Assembly (NCBI GenBank): GCA_029379385.1
Contig: CM055606.1
Span: 3,038,001 to 3,102,000 of the forward strand
DNA from: Quillaja saponaria
Lineage: Eukaryota; Streptophyta; Magnoliopsida; Fabales; Quillajaceae
Length of the DNA: 64,000 bases
Reading direction: 5' to 3'
The notes beneath the pieces are model-generated. The model saw only the letters and a program-made list of their open reading frames with translations, ran no database searches and had not been told where the DNA came from. The translations under genes and the position numbers were made by a program. Shown here in pieces: positions 11,803 to 23,630 of the stretch (positions within the stretch are counted from its first letter, which is position 1; each line of letters begins with the position of its first letter).

Positions 11803-13510
11803 CTATTTAAATATTCCAGCACCCCCTCTGAATGCATTTCCACCTCTGCCTGCATTTTTACCTCTGTTTACATTTACACCATCCAAAACCTTGCCTACTC
11901 CCCCTCTTCTAGAGCTATAAGCCATTCTTCTTCTCCCAACAGCACATCTGGATCCAGTTGGAGCTCTGCCTAAATCCCATCCCTAGCTAGCTATCCCACC
12001 ATGCATGCATTCCCACCCTTGCTTATAATCCCACCCCTGCTTGCATTCTCACTTCTACCTGAACCTACAGTTTTGCCCATCCTTCTACCACTAGTTTGGA
12101 TTGTGACATTTGGCCCAATCTTATTGTCAGCAGCTTTAGGTCCAGTGCTAACTCTATTCCTTCCAATTATATCAGATCCATTTCGTCTTTAGGTTTCTCT
12201 AGAAGACAGAGTGATAGCAACCTTACAAGTCCTCATATTGTGGCAATATTGTATGCACCAACCACACTTAAGACTTGTGTTTGCTCTATGCCACGAGTTA
12301 TTTTCTTCTTAGGTCTACCAGGTGGTTTAACTTGTTGAGGTGGTCTAATCGTGTCACCTTGAGCTTTTGGCCATATGAATTCTCCATTTATTGGCTTAAT
12401 GATTGGTGTATAAAAGCTTTCATAAAGCATCTTTCTTGTAGTACCATTAAAATGGACTTAAAACACAAAAATTGTTATTACCTGTAACTGCAAGAATAAG
12501 TATCCAAATCCACTGAGAACTTCTCCATTAGCCATTTAGTTTTAAATTTACCATTGTCTACCTATCTGGGTATCCACACTGCACATTGATCAATTTCTTT
12601 AGTTAACTTTCTTTTAACCTTAAGCATTAAGTCACCTTCTTATCTTAGCAGTTTCTCTCTCAGAGTTAAGAATCTATTCATTAAATAGTCTCTGAATCCA
12701 CTCAAACATTGATATAAATAGGCTTGTCTCTTACATCAAGAATGACCTTATTAATTGCCTCTGTTATGCTGTTCATTAACATGTTAGACTTTAGGTAAAA
12801 ACTGAAGGCAATGTTGACACCAATACCTTGTTGGTGTTTCAAGCAACTAGTCATATGCCTTAGAGTTGATTTTCCAAAGATCTTCCATGTGTTTTTCCCA
12901 TAGTCCAATATAAGGTGCTTTTGTAGTAGCATGCACCAAGTCTCTCAACTGAGTGGCTCCACCAAACCTTAATTTGAAATTAGCTTAAAGGTGTCTTAAG
13001 CAAAATCTATGCTTTACACCTTGAAGTAGATCATCAAGAGCTGGGACAAGTCCCTACAAAGTACAAATAATTACACATTTATTACTAAAGCAAAATCTAT
13101 TCAATTCACTAACATTGAATGACAAATTTACTTACTTTCTGTTGATTTGAAATCAAAACCTATTTGTGGTGTCTAATATCTCCTATGTCATCCAATAGTC
13201 TTTAACGAATCATGTCGAGCAAATGCTAAAGGAAATTATTAATCATTAAGATCAACTGCTATAGCTACTAGAAGTTGCCCCTCATACTCACCCTTTAAAT
13301 GGCATTCATCAATACCAATAATAGGTCTACAGGCTGTTAAAAAGCCTTTCCTGTATGTATTAAAGCATATATATAGCCTCTGAAATAAAGGCTAAATATG
13401 AACCTAAGGCCTTCAAAGCTTGATCTGGCATGTGGTTCCTGGACTGGCTTTCCTCAACTCTGCACAATATGCCTAAAGCTTGGAATATTGTTCCTTATGT
13501 GTTCCTTCAA
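11803..13510 (-). pseudogene. Mutator-like (MULE) transposase relic
   Basis: On the - strand, in order from about 13510 down: ELRKASPGTTCQIK, then CRPIIGIDECHLKGEYEGQL (MULE catalytic region with the GIDxCHLKG motif), HRFCLRHL, LRDLVHATTKAPY, SNMLMNSITEAINKVILDVR followed by DKPI, then YTPIIKPINGEFIWP and PPGRPKKK near 12290-12400, and a Gly/Arg-rich tail ending with a stop at about 11803. This is the standard MULE order ending in the PGRPKKK basic motif. The zinc-knuckle part is not clear. Many shifts and stops break the frame, so it encodes no working transposase. It lies inside the CACTA boundaries and so is probably a later insertion. Confidence 0.8.
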
Positions 13511-14157
13511 TGATGCTGATTACATATTTCCTAGCTTTATATGCTATTGTCCTCGATATTCCCACAATATACTTTTCTATAAAATTACTTATGACTTATT
13601 TATTTTGATTATTTCAGGGTTACACCTCCTACATTCACGTCTTCGCATCTCAATTTGGATAACGAGTAAGCTCAAGACAACGAAGATTAATTAGAATTAT
13701 GAGATGGTTTCTTCCACAACAGTTGTAAATAGTTTTAATGTTACGATGAATTTTTTAGAGTATTTTTTTATTTATATCAATTTTAGAATTTAAATATAAA
13801 TATATTTTTATACAGGTATTTACAGGTATAAAATTATAAAATTATAAAATAAAATAATATATATATAGATATATTTCATATGCGTTCATGTTTAGAATTA
13901 TCTGCTCCTGCTGAATAATTTTAAAAACGCAATTATATTTGCATTTGATTTGCTGCATCTGTTTTCAAGACTCAGATATGTGAGAAGCCATTGTAGGCAT
14001 CTAAATTTTGCATTTGCAGGCTATACTCAACACTCTATACGTGGTTAATTATCTATTTCTGCACAGACGCAGACAATAGTATCTAAAATTAAGGTTATTG
14101 TGTCTATGTGTTTGTCTTTAGAAGCAGAAGCAGATAATTTCATTTCTTGTAATGTTA

Positions 14158-14825
14158 GTCCTATGTCCTTATTTGGATAAATAATTGTATATCAATACAA
14201 ATTAATTATTGGGTCTGTCTGGTTAAGATGTGTATAAAAACATTGTGTATAAAAATATTTTTCAAGTGAATCTCTTTAAAAAATATTGTATAAAAAAACT
14301 AAAATAGTTCTTGGATGAGTTATTATAAAAACGTTGTGAGATAAAAAAAATTTGTTTGATTTTATTTCTTTTAAAAAGATATTGAATATTGAAATTATTA
14401 AAAAGATCATTTTGACTTAATATTATAGTTATATTTTTCTAAATAAAATAATTATTAAAATTTATTTGAGCTTCTCTTGTTTTCTATTTGAAAAAAAAAA
14501 TCTTTTTCTAACTTCAATTTTTAACAGCTTTTAGGACTCTAAAAGACCAAACAAAAATATTTTTTTGTAAAGCTTAAAAAATAAAATATTAAGCCAAACA
14601 ACTTTATAAAAAAATTTAAACCCAAAAATTATTTTAAAAATTAAACCAAATAGAGACATTAAATAATTCCACCATCAGTCAACCTCTTTTACTTTATCTC
14701 TCCTTTTCCATTTTCTTTTGGTTCACTCTTTCTCTCCAATTCATTTGGCATCAATGGCATTTGATATTAATCTAGGAACATTTGCTATGACGATACAATT
14801 CTATCATATTGCACCTAAGGACCGA
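14158..14825. other. AT-rich spacer, no gene seen
   Basis: Low-complexity AT-rich sequence between the CACTA right end and the FAR1-type relic. No motif or repeat beyond homopolymer runs is supported. Confidence 0.5.
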
Positions 14826-16440
14826 GACAAGGTGTGGGTGTACTGGCAAATTTAAAATTCAGAAGTGTATGAATACACAAACTTGGACTGTGTCCAAGTT
14901 TTCTTAAGAGCAAAGTTACAAGCTAGCCCCTTTTGAAGAAGGCATACTTCATTCATTCTCAGAGGTCCATGTGTGATGGTGATATTACTTAAATAAACGG
15001 TTGCCGTAATATGGGTATGAAACCTATGCAAATAATAAGCCTTTTATCCGAACAATCAGGTGGTTGTGATAAGGTTGCATTTATCAATATAGATGTTCAT
15101 AATCAAATTGGCAGAAGTCATTGGAAAAGAGTGAATGACGGAGATGTTAATGTTGCACTGTGTTACTTGCAAGGAAAAAAGGAAGAGGATGAACAATTTC
15201 TTTTAGAATACACAACTAATAATGATAATTCTTTACATCAAATATTTTAAGCCAATGGGATTTCTAGGTTGGATCATGAATGCTTCTGTAATGTTGTAGT
15301 ATTTAATGTAACTTGTTGCACAAACGTGTATAACAAACTACTTGTTTTTTTTTTGGGTGTAAATCAGCTTATGGCAACATACATCTTTGAAAGCGCACTA
15401 CTTGCACATGAGAAGATAGAAGCTTACATATGGATCTCAGCTACTTTTTTTACTGCATTAATGGCAAGAAACCTGTCGCATTTGTAATAAAAGGTGACAA
15501 AACAATGTAAAGGCAATCAGGCAAGTTGCTCCTGATATTTCTCAGAGACTTTATGGATGACATTTTCATTGTAATGCTCACTCTTATATTGCCAATATTG
15601 AATTTGTTAAGGAGTTTCATAAATTAATATATGAAAAATATTTTATCCATCAATTTGACACAAAATGGAAGTCTACAAAAAACAGTTTTAGGCTTGGAGA
15701 GAATGAGTGGATTCAAAAAGTTTTTAAAAGGCTTAGTATATATTGGCAAGTGCTTACCTTCATGGCAAATGGTTTTGTGAAGTTAGGACCACATCTAAAT
15801 CAAAGGGTATGAACTGTAAGTTGAAGACCTTTTTAAAGAATTGTTACTACTTAATTGAATTTGTGCAACACGTTAATGAGGCAAAGTTTGATTTTCAGTC
15901 AATGTACACTACACTAGTGCTTACGACTCGAGTATGTCGATTAGAAACATATGAATCCAAAGTTTACACACCCATAGTATTCAAGTTATTTGTTTTTGAA
16001 ATCGAAGATAGCAATGGACTTAACATAGTTACATAATTTGTGATATTGAAAAAGAAGAATCTCGGACAGTGTGTTATTTGATGACTCTAGAATGGCTATG
16101 AAATGCAATTGTAAATATTTTGAGGGCATTGGGATTGCTTCATGTCACATGACTGGTTTGATGAAAGATCAAATGATATTTGAACTTTCCAAGTCATGCA
16201 TCCTCAACAAATGGACCAAAACTACAAAAACATGGATGGACCAAAACTCCAAAAACTTGGATTTTCTAAGAAACTATGCCAATATGACATCAAAAAGGCT
16301 AACTAGCAATTATTATAGAGTTCTTTGCAACCTTTCTAAAAGGATACCATATTTAGCAGCTCGATCCAATGAAAAATTAAAGGAAGCACGGATCGAGATC
16401 ATGAAGATGGCATCAAAGATTGGATTGTGATTAGGATTTT
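14826..16440 (+). pseudogene. FAR1/Jittery-type Mutator transposase relic
   Basis: The + strand encodes, in order: GMKPMQIISLLSEQSGGCDK (15014-15073), DGDVNVALCYLQGKKEEDEQ (15140-15199), FNVTCCTNVYNKLLVFFLGV (15299-15358), FESALLAHEKIEAYIW (15387-15434), and near 16089 MKCNCKYFEGIGIASCHM, the SWIM zinc finger (CxC...CxH), then ESxCIL-type ILNKWTK. This order (FAR1-type domain, MULE catalytic domain, SWIM) is that of FAR1/FHY3-related proteins and their transposon ancestors. Frame changes near 15250, 15490 and 16030 break it. Given the transposon context it is more likely a Jittery-type element relic than a host FRS gene. Confidence 0.8.
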
Positions 16441-16869
16441 CATGAGTGTTGAGGGTAGAAGCATAAATGTCTACAACCTCGAAAACACCAAGACAAAAGG
16501 TTAGAACATTCACATTATTAAATCAGTACATTTTCAACTCATCTAACGTGTAGTTTTGCAACACTAGGAAGAAATGCATGCACATTCTTTGAACACTTGG
16601 CAATACATGCATGCATGTCTTTCATACTTAATACTATGTGCACCACCATATAGTTTTGCTTGATTTTATCTTTGGTACAATATATAGTTTAACCGCAATA
16701 TAAGTGTTTTATTAAAAAGAAAATTTTATGGTTTTTATTGAATGTTTTAAGCCATCCATGAATTCGTTAGATTGATAGAAAAAGAAATTCAAGACATAGT
16801 GGATTGTGCCATGCTATAGGTTACACAAAGCACATTTATCCTTGGTTGAAGAACAAAGAAGTTAGCATA

Positions 16870-17365
16870 TAGGGGTGCAAATGAACAAAGTCATTCATGA
16901 ACAACTCATGAACAAGCTAGTTACGAGCTCATTTGAGCTCAGTTCATTTTCTAAATGAGCCGAGCTCAGTCTTTATTTTATGACTCATTTACTAAATGAG
17001 CTGAGCTCAAACTTTATAAAACTAGGCTCGTAAGCTCGCGAGCCCGAATTAGTTTAATATACATATAATATAAGATAAATTAAGATTAATATTTATTTTT
17101 TAAAATTATTTAAGTTGAGTTATTAAATAAATACTCATCAGACCAATTGCACTATACAAAGTACCAATATATATTAATTTAAAAACAACTTTAAATTAGA
17201 AAAAAAAAAAAATTAGGTTCATGATCTCTTAATGAGCTGAGCTCGAACTTGGATTTAGGTTCGTGATCCTTTAATTAGCTTAGGCTCACAAGCTTTTAAT
17301 GAACATGAGTCGAGCTTGAGCTCTACTAAAAATTGGCTTGCCGAGCTCGCATCGTTTACACCCTA
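16870..17365. mobile_element. hAT-type MITE rich in GAGCTC words
   Basis: Starts TAGGGGTGCAAATG and ends CGTTTACACCCTA. Flanking 8-bp repeats ttagcata (16862-16869) and ctagcata (17366-17373) match at 7 of 8. Arms repeat gagctcag and gctcgtaagctcgc. Same family type as 4907-5427 but more diverged. Confidence 0.8.
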
Positions 17366-18532
17366 CTAGCATATCACTACCAAGTTCATGTGATGGTGAT
17401 AATATCATATTTTTATTTGACAATGGTATTATCATATTTTTATTTGTATATTAATCATAAATTATTTATTCCTACCAAGATTGTACAATTTCATTTCGAA
17501 TAAGATTTATATTAATTTGTTTATCAATTGTAGAGGCTCATCATCAACGGTGAGAGAAAATCACAACTCCAGTTTCAAGGTAGTATTGGACCACATATAA
17601 TGGTGAGCTTTAATACTTGAACTTGTGGTTACTAAAATAAAATATTTAATGCTTACCCTCATTTGGTTATGCATTCAACTCACAAGATGGTAATAATACT
17701 GGTTGAATCTTTAATTTGGCTACGTTAAGTTCAGTTAGCTGAAATGAATAACCAAATCCAGTTTATTTAGCTGGAACTATTAAATGCAACTGTTTCATTA
17801 GAACTCATTATATAGTTTTGTTCTTGCTTCTTTCTTTTTGGTTTTATCTCAAAACAAAATTTTGTGAAATGATTGGTTTGTTTTTTATTATGTATTTCAT
17901 TATCTCAACACAACGTTTTACAATTTAGATTGATGCACTTTGATCTGTTTTGGAATAAGGAAAAACTGATTGTATATTCACCTTCTTATTACCATCTAAC
18001 ATTTTTGTTTTCCTTTTGAAATATTGTTATTGATATAATTTATGTTTTTTTATTTTAATATTCTGTACTGAAAAGATTTAGTTAGCAATTAGCATACTTG
18101 ACTACTGGAATTCAACTTATATTAAGTGTAGTAGCTAGTTTTATTTTTTGGTAAAAAGAATTTTGTTTCTTGTCACTCATTTTTTCCATAAGATTGGTTC
18201 CTTAAAACTCTATAAAAAAAATAAAAAAACCCAAAGAAAAATAAAAAGAAATAGAATGGTCTATTTTTATCCATGATGCATATCTCTGATCGTTTGATGA
18301 TAACACAAACAATCATAATTATGGTTTCTTCTTGTATGTCTGTGATGCAGATTTGAAAGTATATAATCTAAAGCTGGATCTACTCGATCTTAATATGTTA
18401 AACCAAAATCAAATTTTGTCTAAGGTAATTGTAGTATGAGTTTGGATCCAACAGAGAAAAAAAAAAAAAAAAAAAAGAATTCTTACTTGTTTGTATTGTT
18501 CAAAGATGTTTAAAAGTGGGTGAATTAATATA
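17366..18532. other. AT-rich spacer, no gene seen
   Basis: Contains an A-run (18457-18475) and a short sequence gttagaggct-type remnant near 17535, but no recognisable coding segment. Confidence 0.45.
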
Positions 18533-20620
18533 ATGAAACATCATCTTACGGGTAAGAAATGTGATGTGGAACAATGTAAGACAGTTCCTTATGATGTTCG
18601 ATTTCATATACTAGAATCCTTGAAGGGAACCTATGAAAAAACAAGATTAACTCAAGATTCATTTGAGGATGAAAATCCTTATGGTCCTTCGGTTGCATAA
18701 TTTGAAGGTGATATGTCAAATGTACAAGAGATATCTTAAGCATAATGCCAAATAAAGGAAAATAAAAAATGTATTGCTCCTATAAAGGAAGAGGAAAGCA
18801 AGTGACGTTACTAGTTGTTTTGCACCAAAAGCATCTCCTGGAGCACAACCTTCTATTAGAAGTGCTTTTACTGGCAAGGAAGCAATATATAAGGATGATA
18901 TAATTGTTACAAAGTTCTTTTATGATGCTTGTATTCCATACAATGCATTGAATTCAATTTATTTTCAGCAAATGTTGAATGTAGCAACTGTAATTAGTAA
19001 TGGTTATAAGGGATCGACTTACCATGGCTTGAGATCTATTTTACTATGGGATGCTACTTATCGAACTAGTTGAGCCAAAAGTGGTTGTACAATTATGGCT
19101 GATGGATGGCAAAACCAGTCAAATAGATAACTCAAAAACTTTCTGATTTATTCTCTGAAGGGAACAACTTTTGTTAAGTTAGTTGATGTTGTGAAAGATG
19201 CTTAAACACTGTAATTTGTTTGTAGATATAGTTGAATGAGTTGGACCAAACAATATCATTAAAGTTGTCACTGATATTGCAACAAATTATAAGATCACTG
19301 GAAGACTTCTAGGTGAAAAGTATCCCTCCATTTATTGGTCAACATGTGTAACGCATTGTTTAAATTTAGTTTTGGGTGATATTGGCAAGGTGGAGTTTGT
19401 TGCCAGCCTTACAAGGCGTGCCCTTTGGTTACAAAGTTTGTCTACGATCATGCATTTCTATTGGCTTGGTTAAGGAAAAGCAATGGATGGACAGAAATAA
19501 TTCATCCAGCCCCACTCAATTTGCAACCACATTCGTTGCTTTGGAAAGCATATATGAGCAGGCATGATCAATAAGCATTGGTGACGGGTAAGACTTTCAT
19601 TAGGTCTAGGTACTACAAGGATAAAAAAGTAAATGATATTATTTCCGTTGTTCTATAAGTTTCGGAACAATTGTGGTGTAGTGTTACAAATTGTAGCTCC
19701 ACTTATACGCTTGTTAAGAATTGTTGATTCTTATGAAAAGCCTTCTAGAGATTATGAATATGATGGCATGTATATAGCAAAAAATAGAATTACAAATAGA
19801 TTCATTAACAAAAACACTATATACAAACCACATACAAGGATCATTAAGACAAGGTGGGATAGACAACTCAATCAGAGCATTCATGCTGCAGCTTATTTCT
19901 TGAATTCGGCCTCTTTATACGACAATAAAAATTTCTCACAAAAGCCACAGGTAATGCAAGGCTTTCTTAATATAGTGGAGCATAGAGTTGAAAGTGAAAA
20001 AAATAAAAGTTTAAGAGGAAAGCAAGTTATATCGCGAATGTGAAGAAGGTCTTTCTTAACTATTGCTCTTGAAGGAACAAAAAAATAACAACCATGTAGG
20101 ATTTATGCTCACCAAATACAAATATATTTATTGTATTAATTGTGCATGTTGTGGACTTGTGATAGAATTGGTAATTTGTATTGTTTCATTCTTTTATCTC
20201 TAGCTAAATGATGGAGGATATTTGGAGACAGAGCTCGTCGTGTGCAACAATTGACTATAAAAATTTTGAATCAAACTATTGCTTCCTCTGGATGTGAAAG
20301 AAATTGGTGTTTTTGAAATGATACATACTAAGAAGAGAAATAGGTTAGAGTATAAAAGATTGAATGATCTTGTATTTGTCCATTACAATTTATGCTTAAA
20401 GAACAAGTATTATTTATTATTCAATTTCAATTAGTATAATTTTAAGTTTGTAACTTTTAAAAAATTTAATAGATATTATGACTTGTAGGCTCTCTAACAA
20501 GAAAAGACATTATGATCCCATTGACTACGAGAGCATAGATAAAATTGAATTTTGGATAGTGGATGAAGATGACTCTACCTTGCTTGATTATGATGAGTTT
20601 GAAAAAAATGCTTTATGATG
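18533..20620 (+). pseudogene. hAT transposase (DUF659 plus C-terminal dimerisation) relic
   Basis: From ATG 18533 the + strand reads MKHHLTGKKCDVEQC, like the end of a BED finger region, then after a gap FYDACIPYNALNSIYFQQML and STYHGLRSILLWDATY (DUF659). Further on come ITGRLLGEKYPSIYWSTC-THCLNLVLGDI, PTQFATTFVALESI, VAPLIRLLRIVDSYEKPS (19700-19753), IYKPHTRIIKTRWDRQLNQS, IHAAAYFLNSASLYDNKNF, then RLEYKRLNDLVFVHYNLCLK (20341-20400) and DPIDYESIDKIEFWIVDEDD (20515-20574), the dimerisation region. Stops at 18702 and 19073 and several shifts break the frame. Termini were not identified. This is an old autonomous hAT element. Confidence 0.85.
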
Positions 20621-21119
20621 ATGCAATTATTTGATAAATGATATTGGGACTCAGAGATGCAAGGTTCATGATAAATTTTGAGTTTGTTTTACGATTTAAT
20701 AGTTACTGCTTACTAGTTATTTCAACTTTTTTTTCTTGTGTAATTAATAGGTAGAGATGATGTTGAATCAAGTGGAGTGCAAGATAGTCTTAATTAAGCT
20801 TTGTTTGTTAAAGATGAGAGGCTATGTGACGGAGATTGCTATCAAGAAGATCCATTATATTTGTTGAATCATGCTGTGTTTGTAAAATTATTATTTTTCA
20901 TTTGGATCATGTTAGTTTATGAGAATTTTATTTGGATTTTGTATGTCAAATTATGAAGTTTGCTTGTGTGAAGAACCTTATTTAGTTTTTAGGTGTATAG
21001 TTTGTATAAGCAAGATATATTTGCCTTATATTTTTAAAAAAAATTATGTATATATAATAAAAATTTTAACATGTGACATCATCGGGTTGACTAGATAACC
21101 CCAGACCCAAGTACTTTCA

Positions 21120-22400
21120 TGGTTAGCCTATGGGTTAGGTTTCAAAACATTGCCACTGGGAGAATAAACCACATATGATAGTATAGATAACTCCCACTAC
21201 CCTCTTCTTCTCTTCTTGATCATTCTTTCTTTTTGGTCTTCCCCTTTTGTCCTGAGGGTGGTCAGGTTTTTCTCTGTTAAAGCCTACCTCACGAGCCTCT
21301 CTCCTAGGACCATAGTCGATCTTATCTTGTCTTTTGTATTCCCTTAGAAATCCGCGCTTTATCAGTTTCTCTATCTCTTTTTTCAAGGTCCAACATTCTT
21401 TTGTGTCATGACCGAGCCCTTTATGGAAAAGGCAAAACTTGGAATGTTTAGTGTTCGGTCCGTTTGCTCATGCGGGATTAGGCCATTTCAACAGGCCTTG
21501 TTTCTGTACTGTCAGTGGTTCGAGATTTGTTCAATGGCACATAGCTGTCAAATTGGGGCCTTGGAGGTGTCCATGTTCTCTTTTCCTATTTGGGATTAAT
21601 GCTCCTTTCTTATGGGCCTTCTCATTCATGTGTTCTACCATGATCGAGGGATCAATTCTAATTAGGTTCTCTTTGGACATAGTCAACCAACACCTTTTTG
21701 ACTTCCTTAGCGTTAACATACTCTTCAGCCATTCTCATCAACTCCTTTAATGTCCAAGGAATTCTTTTATTTAGACCATAACGGAAGGCTGACTTCTTTA
21801 GGCCTGCTTTCAGGTGGTCGGTATTAACTTAGGATTGGCATCCTCTACTTCCAATGACATGGTATTGAATCAGACCATATAGTCCTTGAGAGATTCTTCT
21901 TCATTCTTCCTGATGGCGAGCAAGGATGTCGTGCCCTTTTGTGTCGTTTGTTGGTTATAAAATGCCTTTTGAAAAGAACAACAAGTTGGCTGAAGTGGGA
22001 GATGGTAAGTGGTTTTAGTTGGGCAAACCAGGACTTAGCGGTCCCATGAAAGGTGGAGGCAAACACCCTACACATTTTGATCGGGAATCCCTTATAGGTC
22101 CATTAATGATTCAAAGTCGATAATAAAGTCATTCATGTATGACGCTCTATGGTATTGTTCTAAAGAGGGAATCTTCACACGAAGCGACATGGGGTAATCC
22201 ACAACTACCTTCACAAAAGGGTGATGAAGTAAAACGTGTTCTAAATACTGGTGGGGCTCGGGGGGTGTGGAGTTGTCTACCTAGTCCCCCTCCTTAAACA
22301 AGATGAGTCTATTCTTTGTTTGGGGAGTAGGATGGTTGGCCTCGGGAGTTATCGGGAGAGCTTCCAATGGTGCAGAGGCGACTTAGGTCGTCAGTGTTTC
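21120..22400 (-). pseudogene. Ty3/gypsy (Tat-like) retrotransposon gag relic
   Basis: The - strand encodes MCRVFASTFHGTAKSWFAQL followed by KPLTISHFSQLVVLFKRHFI (about 22075-21950), the retrotransposon gag domain. Downstream it reads KFCLFHKGLGHDTKECWTLK then KEIEKLIKRGFLREYKR (about 21450-21300), the CxxH..GHxTxxC knuckle region typical of Tat-type gag, and a Lys/Arg-rich stretch. The frame is interrupted between these blocks. No protease, reverse transcriptase or integrase follows before 21120, so the element is truncated on its 3' side. Confidence 0.85.
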
Positions 22401-22626
22401 TATGGTTGCTAACAGGGTCTGGTATTGTCTTTGTGTAACAGAAGCATCTGTGGAGGGGATATCAAGTTGGGTAACGGGCTGGTGTCCTTGATCGATCATT
22501 GGTTGTTTAACAATTGGGATCTTCGTTGTTCTGGTGTTTCAATTTCAGGTGGCAACATAACTCGTACTTTAGGGTTTTGGTTTAAGGAAGTGGGTTTAGA
22601 GCTTACGAAGTTCCCAACAGCACCAA

Positions 22627-23005
22627 TGTTAATGTTTGTTCTATCCGAATTCTATTACTTGCCTAGTTAGTCGCATGAGATATCATGTAGTATTTGTAAA
22701 ATAAGGATGCGAGCAAGGTTCGAGATAATCTCCCATGTGTTCTCCAAAGAGTAAGTAAGTGAAGTGATTATATAAAAGTTCAATATTCAAATTGGATATT
22801 TTGTTCTACCTCTACTTGGGAATGAAGGGCTAGAGGTCTCGAGGGGTGGTTGAAAAACATCTTTCCATCTACCAGGCTTCTATTGGTTGAGGTAGGTAAT
22901 AAGTCGTTCAACATGTCACCTCCTCATTGGCTAGTATTACTAACATTTTTTTTTTCAAGCGTATTGACTAATTTTATTTTTATGCACAATTGTTGCACGT
23001 TCATT
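22627..23005 (-). mobile_element. Probable 5' LTR of the gypsy relic
   Basis: On the - strand the sequence attggtgctgttggga (around 22611-22626) resembles the primer-binding region of this gypsy type. The adjoining base stretch starts TGTTAATG on the + strand at 22627, as an LTR terminus should. The outer end is not resolved; it lies just left of where homology between the two FUL-like copies begins (about 23010). Confidence 0.4.
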
Positions 23006-23470
23006 TTGTTGTTTATTTTTACTGAAAAGGTATCTAACTATTTTCCAATTAGAAAAAAGAAAGTACCTAATGAAGTGAAACAAACCCGGAGGCCTAGCAA
23101 GCAAGTTGGCACCCAACTGAGCAGGAGTACATAAAATAAAAAAAACACATAAATATCTACGGATTGCACGAATAAGTGTAAGAACCAACGGGTCCCCCAA
23201 ACAAAAACAGCCTCCGAGTCCTTCTAGCCAATGAAAAATCGACAACGTTTTTGACGAAACCACTCTGGTTTCCCAAATCCTCTCACTGGTTTTTTCAATT
23301 TTTCTCTTCCTTATTACATTGGCCACATACTGGAACTGAACTTTTCGTATCTCTCACCCCATTACTCTCTCTGTTCCCCTTTTCATTATCACCCCCATTT
23401 TGTTTTTGTTTGCTTTCCTAAAACTGTAGCTACTAATTTTGTAAAGAGCTCCACAGATACATCAATCACA

Positions 23471-23480
23471 TATATATATA
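23471..23480 (+). promoter_or_regulatory. Candidate TATA region of FUL-like copy 1
   Basis: A TATATATATA run lies 151 bp upstream of the start codon. The equivalent run sits 150-163 bp upstream in copy 2, so the promoter core is shared. CCAAT-like agccaatgaa is near 23228. The transcription start cannot be fixed from sequence alone. Confidence 0.4.
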
Positions 23481-23630
23481 CATACCCAGAAAGACTAAAA
23501 CAGAGTGGACGAATTGGGTTTCCCCCTAAGGATGGGTCTGTCGTATAATTCTTAGTCTCTGCAGGAAATTAAAGCTCAAATTTTTATCCTGTTTTGAATA
23601 TTGTAGTGGGTAGCTAGAAATTAGGTGATA

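Larger units (their letters stand above)
1783..14154. mobile_element. CACTA (En/Spm) transposon, degenerate, with nested insertions
   Basis: The left end is CACTACCAGAAAT at 1783. The right end read on the - strand is CATTACAAGAAAT, matching 11 of 13 bases. The 3-bp direct repeat TTA flanks both ends (1780-1782 and 14155-14157), the target duplication length of CACTA elements. Sub-terminal sequence on both sides repeats words such as cagacgcaga and catttgca, typical CACTA sub-terminal repeats. Pieces of a DUF4216-type gene, usual downstream of TNP2 transposases in plant CACTA elements, lie inside (3893-4330, 8733-9029). The catalytic TNP2 region was not found. A long LTR-like element, a hAT MITE, a tandem repeat array and Mutator-type sequence are also inside, so most of the 12.4 kb is later insertion or expansion. 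Confidence 0.7.

Noticed and set aside
22955..23326. 123-codon - strand frame upstream of copy 1
   Set aside because: Lies on the antisense of the shared FUL promoter; the copy 2 promoter does not keep it and no domain is seen.
23625..23630. Upstream in-frame GTG-ATA as start of FUL-like copy 1
   Set aside because: The family starts at MGRGRV; ATG 23631 is the conserved start and copy 2 has no equivalent extension.
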